Translations under genes and position numbers: made by a program
DNA from: Immersiella caudata
Taxonomy: Eukaryota; Ascomycota; Sordariomycetes; Sordariales; Lasiosphaeriaceae
Assembly: GCA_030512335.1 (NCBI GenBank)
Contig: JAULSU010000006.1
Span: 2,356,001-2,420,000 of the forward strand
DNA: 64,000 bases
Direction of reading: 5' to 3'
The notes under the pieces: model-generated
The model's input: the letters and a program-made list of their open reading frames with translations, nothing else
Told to the model about the DNA's origin: nothing
The model's database searches: none
In this document: piece by piece, positions 45,797 to 55,227 of the stretch
Layout: each line of letters begins with the position of its first letter
How positions within the stretch are numbered: the first letter of the stretch is position 1

Positions 45797-46928
45797 GCAT
45801 TTTGACCGTTTTTGCAATGGCCGTCCTAGAACGGTAATGGTGCGTTTCCGAAGCTCAAGCTGGTGACTGCACGAGGGTTGACATGGTGTCTTTATCTCTC
45901 GTCTTCAGAGGGCGGTTCGCGCTCCCGAGGCGTCGACACACGACGCGTTGGGAACGAGTGACAGCATGGCCGAGATGCAGCAAGCCAGAGGCTTCTCGAA
46001 CAAACATTATGCAGTGCCATGTTGACTGTCGAGGAATAAACACACCGAAACCTGTGCGCGCTGAGCAAAATTGATTGATGAGGTTGTCCCTCAGGTTGTT
46101 CAACCCCGCCAAAAAGTCAGACCGCGCTTGCCAGTCTGTCCGCAAAAGAGGTGTCACAACCAAGGCCATGCCTGCGGACGGAACATCGGCCAAGTGGGGC
46201 AACGTTCGACCAATCACTGCAGCACGGACCCAGCGGGTCGGAACATACCCCACACCTTAATAAGAAACAAACGCGGGGTGAGAAAGACCCGGCATGCGAA
46301 CCATTCAGGGCGGATCCGGGCGACCGAGGCATATTTGCCGGGTCCACGGGTCCGAGAATGGCAAACGTGCCATTCGGAATGTGTGGAACTTGTGGCGGAG
46401 CGCTTCATTGAGCTTGCGAGCAGTGGAAGTGCAGTTGCAAAGTGACTTGTCTTTTTGGAAGTGAGGTCAGGAGCTAAGCTCCAATAAGTACAAAAGAAAC
46501 GGCCCTGCTGGGCCCAGAGCGCCGGAGCATTGGTCCCTGCGCTCCGCTGGAGCGCAGGGCCGATGGACCCCCTGCTCGCGGTGGCTCGGCTTGGCGCCAA
46601 GCCACCCCCCAGATTTTGACAGAATGAACTTGACCATCCCGTCTGTGAGGATCTGCTTCTTTGTCAATTTATCCTAAGCTTCCTTATCCCGTACTTACCC
46701 CATTCCCCACACGTGGCGTTGCCCCACGTGGAGCCGTGAGGTCACAATTTCCCCTCGTTCACAAACTTGAGGAGGTTCTCCGCACAGTCAATTTCCGAAT
46801 TGTGTACTTTGAGATGTGTACCTTGAGATGCTCACACTATGTACATGTATCTGACACTACTTACAGTCCTCAGAGAAAATTTTCACCAGTTATGCTAGTG
46901 TTTCAGCCTCCTCGCCGAGCAGGCCCGT
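45797..46928. other. Intergenic, 1.1 kb, with strong hairpin
   Basis: No gene is supported. A perfect 11-bp stem with a 3-nt loop (CCCTGCGCTCC, GCT, GGAGCGCAGGG) lies at 46535-46559. Other frames here have no motif. Confidence 0.4.
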
Positions 46929-47987
46929 CTATTTCACAAGATGGGCGCCCTTGACGTTGGTCTTGACGGAGTAGAAGCCGGTGCGCGCAGTAATGTACAG
47001 AGTCGACTGGTCCACGCCGCCAAAGGCCAAGTTCGCAGGCGACTCAGGCACAGGGATGAAGCCGACCTGTCTGCCCGTCGCAATGCTGACGACTGTGACA
47101 CCGGCTCGGCTGACGGGGGCCGTCATGTACATGTTGCCCTGGTTGTCCATGGTCATGCCATCGCTGCCAAACTGCGCCCACAGTCGGCGGTTCGACAGAG
47201 CACCGTTGGCGCCGACGTCATAGGCATACGTCTCACCGCCGCCCGAGCCGGGGCCCTGGAAGGCCGCAACGTACAGCGTCTTGCCGTCGGGGGATCCGAT
47301 AATACCATTGGGGCTGCCGGCCTTGCCGTCCGAGGTCTTGAAATCCGCGAGGGCGCGGGTAAGCGTCTTTCGGTCGGGGGAGAGGCGGTAGACGGTGTTG
47401 ACCTCCTGCTGGTTTTGACGGCCCGAGGGCCACCACCTGCGGGACCAGTACGGGTCCGTGAAGTACAGGCTGTTGTCCGGCATCGCCCACACGTCGTTGG
47501 GGCCGCCGAGCTGCTTGCCGTTGTACTTGCCGTCCATGATGACAGTCCACTCGGGCAGCACAACGTTGCCGCTTCCCCTGGCACCAACGCTGGGGTTCGC
47601 CGGCGTGGGCCACGGCACGGACTTGGTCACATTGGTCGAAATCTCCCACAGCTGGTTGCGCTCGTCGGCGCACGCAATCAGCTTGCCGTTCTTGTCAAAG
47701 GTCATGCCGTTGGAATAGCCCGCGGGGTGCATGAAGGTGGACAGCTTGTTCTGCGACACGGACCACTTGAGGATCTTGTTCGAGTTCTGGTCGACAAAGT
47801 AGACATCGCCAGTGGCCGGGTCGCGGGTGGCGCCCTCGGTGAATGGCTGGTCAATGGTCCACGACTCCCTGGGGAGCGTCGCGAGCTTGGTGACCTGGGC
47901 GTTGGACGGGACCGTGGGCGGGAGGCCAGATTGCGCGGCGACGCCGTGGGCAAGTGCCGCGAGGTAGGCGAGGAATTCGGATCGCAT
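46929..47987 (-). CDS. Secreted SMP-30/gluconolactonase-like beta-propeller protein
   Basis: Single exon, 352 residues from ATG 47987 with signal peptide MRSEFLAYLAALAHGVAAQS; the frame is open upstream to 48041, but that part is not signal-like. Six-bladed propeller features are visible: FTEGATRDPATGDVYFVD, GYSNGMTFDKNGKL, CADERNQLWEIS, GGPNDVWAMPDNSLYFTDPYW, GSPNGIIGSPDGKTLYVA and FGSDGMTMDNQGNMYM. The metal-ligand positions of the family (Glu in FTEGA, Asn in GPNDV and PNGI, Asp in SDGM) are present, so it is probably a calcium- or zinc-dependent lactonase. A TATAAA on the minus strand (48141-48136) lies about 150 bp upstream. Substrate unknown. Confidence 0.88.
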   Translation of the reverse strand: MRSEFLAYLAALAHGVAAQSGLPPTVPSNAQVTKLATLPRESWTIDQPFTEGATRDPATGDVYFVDQNSNKILKWSVSQNKLSTFMHPAGYSNGMTFDKNGKLIACADERNQLWEISTNVTKSVPWPTPANPSVGARGSGNVVLPEWTVIMDGKYNGKQLGGPNDVWAMPDNSLYFTDPYWSRRWWPSGRQNQQEVNTVYRLSPDRKTLTRALADFKTSDGKAGSPNGIIGSPDGKTLYVAAFQGPGSGGGETYAYDVGANGALSNRRLWAQFGSDGMTMDNQGNMYMTAPVSRAGVTVVSIATGRQVGFIPVPESPANLAFGGVDQSTLYITARTGFYSVKTNVKGAHLVK

Positions 47988-48990
47988 GGTTGCGGTTTTT
48001 GCTGGTGGAGGGGATCGGGCGATAGGTAGAAAACACCACAACCAAGATCACCAAGTTTCTCCAAGGAATTGAAGCGACTTGTGCTCTCGAACTGCAAGAA
48101 AGCTTGAGATGAGTGGTAGACGCATTTTTTGTCCCTTTATAGGACGCAATTGGCGGATAGATATGTGGAGGAGAATGCGACCGTGACGTCCTCCTCCACA
48201 AGCTCCGAAATAGCCGTTTTGCCGGAGCCGGCATTGCAGGACCGGCTCGCGTGTCTCTATATCCCGCACGCCTAATAAGAGGCAATCAAAAGGCAGAGAC
48301 TACAGTTGTAGGCTCATTTGGAAGTGAAGCGCTCCAAACGTAACTGAACTGGAGGTTAAAAACCAGAAGACAAGTACGTAAGCTCGGAGCTTCAACTTAC
48401 GACGTCTCCTCACCATCACTCCTGAGCCTCTATTGGCCCAAATGGCTGTGAGAAATTCCGTCCGTGAGAGTCGCTTGTGGGGTTGAAGCCCATCGGCGGC
48501 CATTAGGTGCCGCGTCGGGTGCGGGTCGGGGTTGGCATTGAGGCTTGCTGCATGGCGCGCTGGGTTGGCTGCAAAATCTTCCGAGATGAAACTGGGGGCG
48601 GCGGTGCGGGCATTTTGTCGCTGGACATCAACATCGTTTGCTTTGCAAGTATTTTTCTTAGGCCGGGTATTGTTTGAGGCTGAGGGCGGGTGCGGCAAGA
48701 TGGTTGAGCTGATGAGCTTGACTTCAGGTGCTGGCCAAGCCAGCAGAAAATGGATAGGCCTGCGTGTCAAAATTCCAAAGTGACAAATGCCAATAAATTG
48801 GAATTTTGTGGAATTTTGCGCGCTGGCCAATCATGCGAGCTGCCAAGACTGGGGTTCGGAGGGATGGAATTCCCGTTAGGGGTTCCGTTGGAAAGCGCGG
48901 GTCAGCAACCTTGACTTCAATCTCTTTGCTTCATCGCAGCCCGACCAACATTCTCTCTTTACCCCATTGCAGCGCTTCAAAACTACGAAT
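47988..48990. other. Divergent intergenic region, 1 kb
   Basis: Promoter region between the lactonase-like gene and the Clr5 gene. A 176-codon minus frame (48830-48300) has no motif and was not accepted. Confidence 0.4.
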
Positions 48991-50441
48991 ATGGCTAACA
49001 ACGCAGACGGTTCAAAAGGCGCGCCTGCTACCAGGATCCCGCCGGAACAATGGGCGAAATACCGGGCAATCATTGGGGAGAAGTACGCCAAGGGAAATCT
49101 TCAAGAACTGATGAAAGAAATGCAGGAGGAGCATGATTTCGTCGCAACGTGCGTGTTTCTCTTATAGTGAAAATATTTTGCGCTAACAGTCTTCAGGAAG
49201 AGACAATATGTCCATCAACTCGACAAATGGAATATGTTTAAATACAAGAGTAGCGCGAGGGCCAGGGCCCCGCAACGCCCGATGCGCCGGCCCGAGCCAG
49301 CCTCCGCTTCCTCCCAGTACGAGTTCCATTCCGCATATTACCTAAGGTGCTACATCTCTAACATTTGTTCGAGTTCGGCGACGCCAGAGGCCGAAGAACC
49401 CCTTCCCGACACATCCGCCCCACCACTACCCCAAACTTTCCCCTTCGCAGCCTGGATGCTCACCAAGAACGGTCCCCCACCTCGAACAACATTCGTGGCG
49501 GAATCGCTATTTCCGCGTTTGAGAGACGACGATGCCCAGGCACCAAAAAGCGACAATCCACAGAAGCGACAAAAAGACAACGACCATGTGCCAGAAAACC
49601 GCAGCCCAGGGGTTAGTATCCTCTCCTGCCCTTATCGCCGACGGAACCCTCGACGCTTCAACATTCGCGACCATCAAACCTGCGCCACGGATGTCTTTAT
49701 GGATATGGCTCAAGTCAAGCTTCATGTCCGAACGCATCACTTGACGTGTTGGCACAACTTGAAGTGTCCTCGCTGCCAACGCGTGTTTCTAACCATCAAG
49801 GATGTGAGCACTCATCTTGCGGTACCGACGTCTCAGGTATGCGAACTCGCGCCGGACGACATGCCGGTTGATCCGGAAGACGGAATCAACTTTGAGGTGG
49901 AGCGTATTCTGAAAGATTCGATGAAGGAGAGTGGTAACATCATCAAGTTGTGGAATGAGCTGTGGCGTGTGCTTTTTCCAGATGACACCAAAGTCCTGCC
50001 ACCATGTGAGCCAAACTACTGTTACTCCAACTCGATGATCAAAGTTACTGACGAGCACTAGACTTTGAAGCTCCCGTCGAGCACTTTGAGCTTTGGGATT
50101 TCATCATGAAGGACTTCCCAAAGCGGGCAGTTCTCGAGTTCGTCAGTAGGGCCGACCCTGCCAAACAAGCCGAAATCGAACAGCGACTCCATGGTACTCT
50201 CGCGAGGACGTTGGAAGCTTTCCCAGGGCCAGCTCTCCGGGTAGGAGGAAACCCATTCGAAAGCTCGAGCGGTAGCCCGATCCGCAATGCAAATAGCAGT
50301 CCCGGACGCACAGCAACCGCTCCACCGGAACCCGACGAATGGACAGGGGATGAAAGAGAGGCCGAGCCATGGCTTGGTTGGTTCAAACCCCCTGGGGCCA
50401 TTACCCGACCGTCTTACTTGGCTCACAGGGGGGCGCCTTGA
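48991..50441 (+). CDS. Clr5-domain protein with zinc-finger-like middle
   Basis: Three exons, 48991-49148, 49197-50005 and 50062-50441, 448 residues. The N-terminal Clr5 domain (about 15-75) has IPPEQWAKYRAIIGEKYAKG, then EMQEEHDFVATKRQYVHQLDKW, the second block restored across intron 1. The middle holds CPYRRRNPRRFNIRDHQTC, VKLHVRTHHL and LKCPRCQRVFLTIKDVSTHL, a divergent zinc-binding pattern often seen in fungal proteins of this type. The C-terminal part (FPDDTKVLPPY joined to FEAPVEHFELWDF across intron 2) is also common to these families. A nuclear, DNA-binding role is likely by family but not shown. Confidence 0.8.
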
Positions 50442-50995
50442 AGGGGAACCTCAAAAACACCTGTGAAAGATAAAGGGGGCCTGTAGCGTCAAGGGATGAG
50501 GCAAAAAAGTGGTTGTGGGGGGTGGGGGGGGCTGGGATTCGAACCCAGGACTCTCGCTAAAACGCTAGGAAACAACGCTGAAACGCTTAGTGAACACGCT
50601 GACCTCTACGCTACCCGCCCTGTGGCTTTTTCGGACCCTTTGGTTAAGTAGCGGGCTGTCGGTTCAGTTGGGTATTGGGCTGGTTGATGACGAGGCGGCG
50701 TGACGAGGTGGCGGAAGTTAGACGGGGTTGTGGCGTTCCACATGTGAAAGCGAGTCTCTGACGGGCATGAGAGCATAGGTATTGGTGGGAAGAGAAGGGG
50801 GGTTTTGCTTCGTGTATTATTGCTCGCAAACTCCATTCACAGCTAAACACCCTACCCCTTTCTCTCTCATTTCATAGCCAGGGTTTTTCACATCAGTTGG
50901 GGAAAAGATGCCCGCAATGGACACAATCGGGAAACCCCACCACCGAACTCAGCAGCGGCGGTATCACCCTTAAGCGACCCTCAGAGATATCAGCC
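50442..50995. other. Intergenic with tRNA-like sequence
   Basis: This spacer lies between convergent genes. Apart from the tRNA-like stretch at 50524-50620 no feature was recognised. Confidence 0.4.
50524..50620 (-). tRNA. tRNA-like sequence, anticodon unresolved
   Basis: On the minus strand GGGCGGGTAGCGTAGAGGTC looks like an acceptor 5' strand and D-arm, and CTGGG-TTCGAAT-CCCAG is a perfect T-arm followed by eight C. The acceptor helix has one C-C mismatch. Between the arms, AGCGTTT-type units repeat about four times and no standard anticodon stem can be drawn. It may be an intron-bearing or decayed tRNA gene. Confidence 0.35.
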
Positions 50996-52639
50996 TCACT
51001 CCCTTCTCCTCACCATCAATACGGTATCCATATCCGGCTGCGACGACCCATTCGGAAACGACTTCCTCTCCGGCTTATACGACCCAGCCGGCAACTGCAA
51101 GTCATACCTCAACAACAGCTCCGCCAGCAATATCTTGATGGTATTCGTCGCAAACACCCGTCCAGGACACGCCTGCGGGCCATCGCCCCACGTCAACAAA
51201 TCCGGCCCGTTGCTCGCATACTGGTGCCTTGTCTCATGTCCCGGCTGCTGCCTCTTATGATAGAATCGCAGCGCATCAAACTCCTCTGGATTCTCGTAGA
51301 TGTCGGGCGAGTTGTGGATGTTATCCTGGTCAACACAGATGATGGTTCCCTTGGGAAGGCGCGGACCGATGGAGAATTGGTGGTCTTGTTGGAGGATGCG
51401 GTTGAGGCCGAGGTAGTGAAAGGTGTTGATGCGGGCGGACTCGCGCATGAAGCTGTCCATTTTGGCGAGCTCGGTGAGCTGGGTCAGGGGGAGGTTGCCG
51501 TCTTTGTCGAGGACGGTTTGGAGTTCCAAGCGGAGATCTTCGACGAGGTCGGGGCGGAGGACGAGTTCGGTTAGCATCCAGTAGAGGCTGACGGCGGTGG
51601 TGGGGGTCGATTCGAAGGTGGCGGTGATGGTGTCTTTGATGAGCTGGTCGATGTTGAACTCGCCGGGGGGATAGCGGGCTAGGAGGAGGTGGATGAGGGT
51701 GGTTGGTTTTTTGCTGTCTTTGTCTTTGTTTGTGGCGGCGGCGGCGGAGTCGCGGATGGCCTGTTCGACGGTTGGGCGGAGGAGGGAGGCGAGGTACTTG
51801 TGCAAGAGCCACGCGGGGGCGTAGGAGAATGTTGCGACTACGGGGCGCAAGAGGCGCGGCATGAAGCAGCTGATGTAGACGCCGATTCCGACGGTGATGG
51901 GAAGGGCCCGGACGCCTCTGAGCCAGCGGGGATCGCGACTCAGGGGCTCACCGACAAGACCGATGGCGCCGGTGGCGGCGACAACCTCGAGAACCGTCCA
52001 GAAGAGGTTGACCGACTTCCATTGCGAAGCATCTCCTATTACGGTCTGGAGGGCTTTCCGGGCGACGTGCTGACGGACATTTCCGAGCAGGCCGATAGTG
52101 CGGGCGAGATCGGTTTGCGCCGTCTTGTGGAGGGTGTTGCTGGACTCGTCGGTGCCGATCAGCTTCCATCCGCCAAACTGCACCGTGGTGAGAAAGTCGA
52201 CCAGCGATGCCGTTTTCGCCGTCAACCGGCGAACTTCGTCGACATAACCGGAGGGGAAGACGACCAACTCGAAGCCGGAGTAGGAGAAGAACCAGGGCAA
52301 GTTGGGGTACTTCTTCGCAGCTTCATCAAGCATGGGCTTGTAGTCGAATGCGTGCCGGCCATTGACGGGCTTGAGTTCAGGTACGCCGATGCGACGGAGG
52401 GAGAGGAAGTAGGGTTGGACGATGAAAGCGTCAACAGCGAGGACGAAGCCGCCGACGACGAGAACCAGAAGGGTTGTGCGCAGCAAGGGCGATGTGTCGC
52501 GCCAGATTTGGGCGAAGAGAAGTCGGGTTATTTGCCATTTGGTGAGGTTCAGGGGGGCTAGGGCTTCATGCATCACCTGGAACTGCTCGCGCAGGTTCTC
52601 GTAGTGGCTGGCGAGGCCAGACGCAATGGGGATTGACAT
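50996..52639 (-). CDS. Cytochrome P450 monooxygenase
   Basis: Single exon, 547 residues. A membrane anchor (LLRTTLLVLVVGGFVLAVDAF, about 52-72) sits unusually deep, after a 50-residue amphipathic leader. The ExxR motif is ESAR (400-403). The heme loop is WGDGPQACPGRVFA with Cys491; the usual first Phe is Trp. The I-helix segment ATFESTPTTAV replaces the common AGxxT with E-S-T. Length is near the 500-540 of fungal P450s. It lies at the left end of a cluster with a PKS, trans-ER and Diels-Alderase and probably hydroxylates or oxidises the cluster product at the endoplasmic reticulum; the position is unknown. Confidence 0.88.
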   Translation of the reverse strand: MSIPIASGLASHYENLREQFQVMHEALAPLNLTKWQITRLLFAQIWRDTSPLLRTTLLVLVVGGFVLAVDAFIVQPYFLSLRRIGVPELKPVNGRHAFDYKPMLDEAAKKYPNLPWFFSYSGFELVVFPSGYVDEVRRLTAKTASLVDFLTTVQFGGWKLIGTDESSNTLHKTAQTDLARTIGLLGNVRQHVARKALQTVIGDASQWKSVNLFWTVLEVVAATGAIGLVGEPLSRDPRWLRGVRALPITVGIGVYISCFMPRLLRPVVATFSYAPAWLLHKYLASLLRPTVEQAIRDSAAAATNKDKDSKKPTTLIHLLLARYPPGEFNIDQLIKDTITATFESTPTTAVSLYWMLTELVLRPDLVEDLRLELQTVLDKDGNLPLTQLTELAKMDSFMRESARINTFHYLGLNRILQQDHQFSIGPRLPKGTIICVDQDNIHNSPDIYENPEEFDALRFYHKRQQPGHETRHQYASNGPDLLTWGDGPQACPGRVFATNTIKILLAELLLRYDLQLPAGSYKPERKSFPNGSSQPDMDTVLMVRRRE

Positions 52640-53076
52640 GCCGGCGGTGGTGCTCGATACATCTGGTCTGAATTGGCTGCTGCCACGGTGGCGAGCAATG
52701 TGGTAGAAGTGGTGGGTTGCTCAGGGCAATGGCGAGGTAGCAATTTGGAGCTCCGATGCCGAGATGGCGACATCCCGAGTGGTCGGATGCAGGTTCGGAT
52801 CGGCCTCGGGTTCGGCCTTCCGGCCGTGGGAACCGCACCCGGCACACCACAGCACACCATGCGGCAACGGAATTGGCACCTGGAGCGTCTGTGATGTACG
52901 TCATTGATGGAGAGTAGGTACGTAGTTTTTGTTCTAGGTCGGTTTGTTGTCACCTGAAACACCAGTCCGGCCGTGGTGTTGTCTTGCAAGCTCGTGCCAA
53001 GCATCCTTCCAAGTCATCGTCCGATAACGTCGAATCCCACGGAAAGAATACAATCCAGACCACCGGAATTCTCAGA
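52640..53076. promoter_or_regulatory. Divergent promoter, P450 / lipocalin-like gene
   Basis: A 437-bp spacer. A GC-rich stretch near 52801-52832 carries several CGG and CCG triplets (TTCGGCCTTCCGGCCG), possible contacts for a Zn2Cys6 regulator. No gene is supported. Confidence 0.35.
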
Positions 53077-53758
53077 ATGGCTGCACCGCCGTCGGTAAAT
53101 ATTCTCAATGTGACGGGGACTTGGACTTTGGTAAGGGGGTCTCCTCATTCCAAAGCAACTGCTCACAGCGTTAACACTTCACAGAACAGGCAGCTCTCAG
53201 ACGACTTTGACGCTACCTTCCAAGTCGTAAGTCCGAGTTTTTCCTGCAACTGCATCCCTGAGTTAGCAACTGACCCCTTTTGCAAACACACAGCAAGGCG
53301 TCTCTTGGCCAGTTCGCAAAATCCTCTCCTGGGCCGGCGTCACACTGCACACAACCCAAACCACAGAGGCATCCTCCGAGCCCGGCAAACCGCCCGTCAC
53401 CAAGATCAACGTGAAGCAGGTCATTTCGCCAGGCGGCTTCAACAGCGAGGATGCATACGTTCTTGACTCGAGCGCAAAGGATGCCAACCTTCCCATTTTT
53501 GGCGCCGTGTCGGTCCACTCACGATACACTCCTCTCAGCGAACTCGAGAACGTGCATTTGCGGGAGCAGCTTACTGCGGATGGTGCCACTGTAGCCGTTC
53601 AAGAGTTTGCTGAGAGCAAGAGCGGGGCTTGGTCAACGGTGGGAATCTGGGGTTTCGAGATTGTCGGCGATGAGAGACGGTTCACGCGCACGAATGCAAC
53701 GACAGGGCGGGATGGAACAAAGGTTGTGGCGCGGTTGGTTTATGATTATAGTCCCTAG
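53077..53758 (+). CDS. Small lipocalin-like (calycin-fold) protein
   Basis: Three exons, 53077-53130, 53185-53226 and 53294-53758, 186 residues; all phases 0. The start MAAPPSVNILNVTGTWTLNRQLSDDFDATFQVQGVSWPVRKIL matches the opening of fungal lipocalin-like proteins (NVTGTWTL..S..., followed by QGV.W..RK). The rest alternates strands, ending GDERRFTRTNATTGRDGTKVVARLVYDYSP, as expected for a small beta-barrel. There is no signal peptide. It sits 34 bp from the end of the convergent trans-ER gene, inside the cluster. Such proteins bind small hydrophobic ligands; a role as pericyclase, isomerase or carrier in the pathway is inference. Confidence 0.75.
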
Positions 53759-53792
53759 ATGAGGAGAGTGAAGGGAATTTGATTGTGCTATC

Positions 53793-54943
53793 CTACCCCT
53801 GAGCTACTCTCACTACAAGCTTCTTCCCCGAAACTTGCTTCGACTTGAGGATTTCCAAGCCTGCAACCACTGTCTCGAATCCCTCGGGCTGCAGCTTCTC
53901 CATTGGCAGCGGCCGGATCTTGTTCTCGTCGATTAGCTTTTGGAAACTGACAAAGAACCTCTTCGACCACTCGTGCAACTCAGGGTCAGGGGGAACTCCG
54001 TAGGGGTCCGGAAGCAGAACGCCTCTCCCGAGAATGGAAGGCCCCATGATCAAGCTGTGCTTGACAGTGCGACGGTTGCAAAGCGATTGCTGATACGTCT
54101 CCAGAGAGCAGTAGATCCCACCGGCACGGCCAATGGCCTCGAAGCACAGCGAGGTGGTGGCAGCTTCGCCGAACGGATCGATCACTCGCCGGAGTTTGTT
54201 CTTGGTGTACGCTTTGATATCCGCTGCGCACGTCTTTGAGCGGTAGTCGAAGACGGCATCAGCGCCGTATTCTTTGACGAGCTTGAAGTTGTGAGGTGAG
54301 CAGGTTGTGACGACGTGATGTCCCAAGCTGTAACAGGTCAGTCTTATGCGCTTTGCAGATAGTTTACTGGTCATGTCACGTACAGCTTCAGCAACTGAAT
54401 CGCCAGCAATCCCACCGAGCTGCTTCCCCCGTAGACTAACACCGTCTCTGTCGTCTTGACACCCAACTCTTCCGCTTCATCTGGGGTCGCGGGGAGACCC
54501 AAGCTCTGATGCAGCGCAAGAGCCACAGTGCAGATGCACGCGGGATTCAGAGCCATGGCCGTCTCAAACGTCATGTTCGGAGTCATCCGCAGAGTGTAGA
54601 TGGCCTCAACCTTGACGTACTCGCTAAAGGAGCCCGACTCGGAATCGTCTTGCTTGTTGCTCGGGACGCATCCAAAGACCCGATCGCCGATAGAATACGC
54701 CGAGACCCCTTCGCCCACTGCGACAACGATGCCGGCAAAATCCACGCCGTCCTTGAGGCCAGGAGTGGGAAATCGAGCGGCCATCTTGAAGTCGCAGGGG
54801 TTGAGCGACACAGCAAAGTTTCGAACCAGAAGCCAACCTGGCAGTACTGCTGGGACCGGAGCATCGTAGACGACCGCAAGTCGACCGCCGCCCTGTTGGA
54901 GGACGGCCGTTTGGGTTGCTGGAATGGTCGTGGTTACCGACAT
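53793..54943 (-). CDS. Trans-acting enoyl reductase (medium-chain dehydrogenase family)
   Basis: Two exons on the minus strand, 54943-54384 and 54327-53793, 364 residues; the intron has GTACGT, CTGAC and TACAG. The GroES-like N-terminal part (VRNFAVSLNPCDFKM, GVDFAGIVVAVGEGV, GDRVFGC) is followed by the NADPH-binding turn VYGGSSSVGLLAIQLLKLLGHHVV. The middle (EYGADAVFDYRS, CFEAIG) and length match the fungal trans-ER group that reduces the polyketide chain for PKS-NRPS synthases without a working ER domain (LovC, ApdC, CcsC types). It lacks the catalytic zinc ligands of true alcohol dehydrogenases, as these enzymes do. It very probably serves the PKS at 62147. Confidence 0.87.
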
Positions 54944-55227
54944 CGTGAAGCACTGACTGGAGGCCGTGTGTGACTCGGAGAGACTTTTCCGAGCTCCAAA
55001 TCTATAAGTTAATACGTCACATGTGAAACTCGAGTCGTGCTCTTGCTCAGCGCTGCCCCGGAGACCATCGGAGTAGGCCGGGATCGCTCCGAAATAAAGT
55101 GGGTCTGGATCGGAGACCTGCTGCGGCCCTGGCGTTTGGTATCTGACCACCCGTATTTATGCCAATATCTTTTCCCCGTCCAAGATTACTCTAGCCGGGC
55201 CATTCCCACCGGAACCACCAGTCAGCT
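54944..55227. promoter_or_regulatory. Divergent promoter, trans-ER / Diels-Alderase
   Basis: A 284-bp shared region between divergent cluster genes. It contains the inverted motif TCGGAG (55068-55073) and CTCCGA (55087-55092), a CGG/CCG arrangement of the kind used by Zn2Cys6 proteins. Confidence 0.4.

Noticed and set aside
46941..48029. 362-codon plus frame opposite the gluconolactonase-like gene
   Set aside because: Antisense shadow created by GC-rich third positions; Arg/Gly/Val-rich with no family signal.
48300..48830. 176-codon minus frame
   Set aside because: No motif and lies in the divergent promoter between the lactonase-like and Clr5 genes.
51689..52561. 290-codon plus frame opposite the P450 gene
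   Set aside because: Antisense shadow; Gly/Glu/Asp-rich with no motif.
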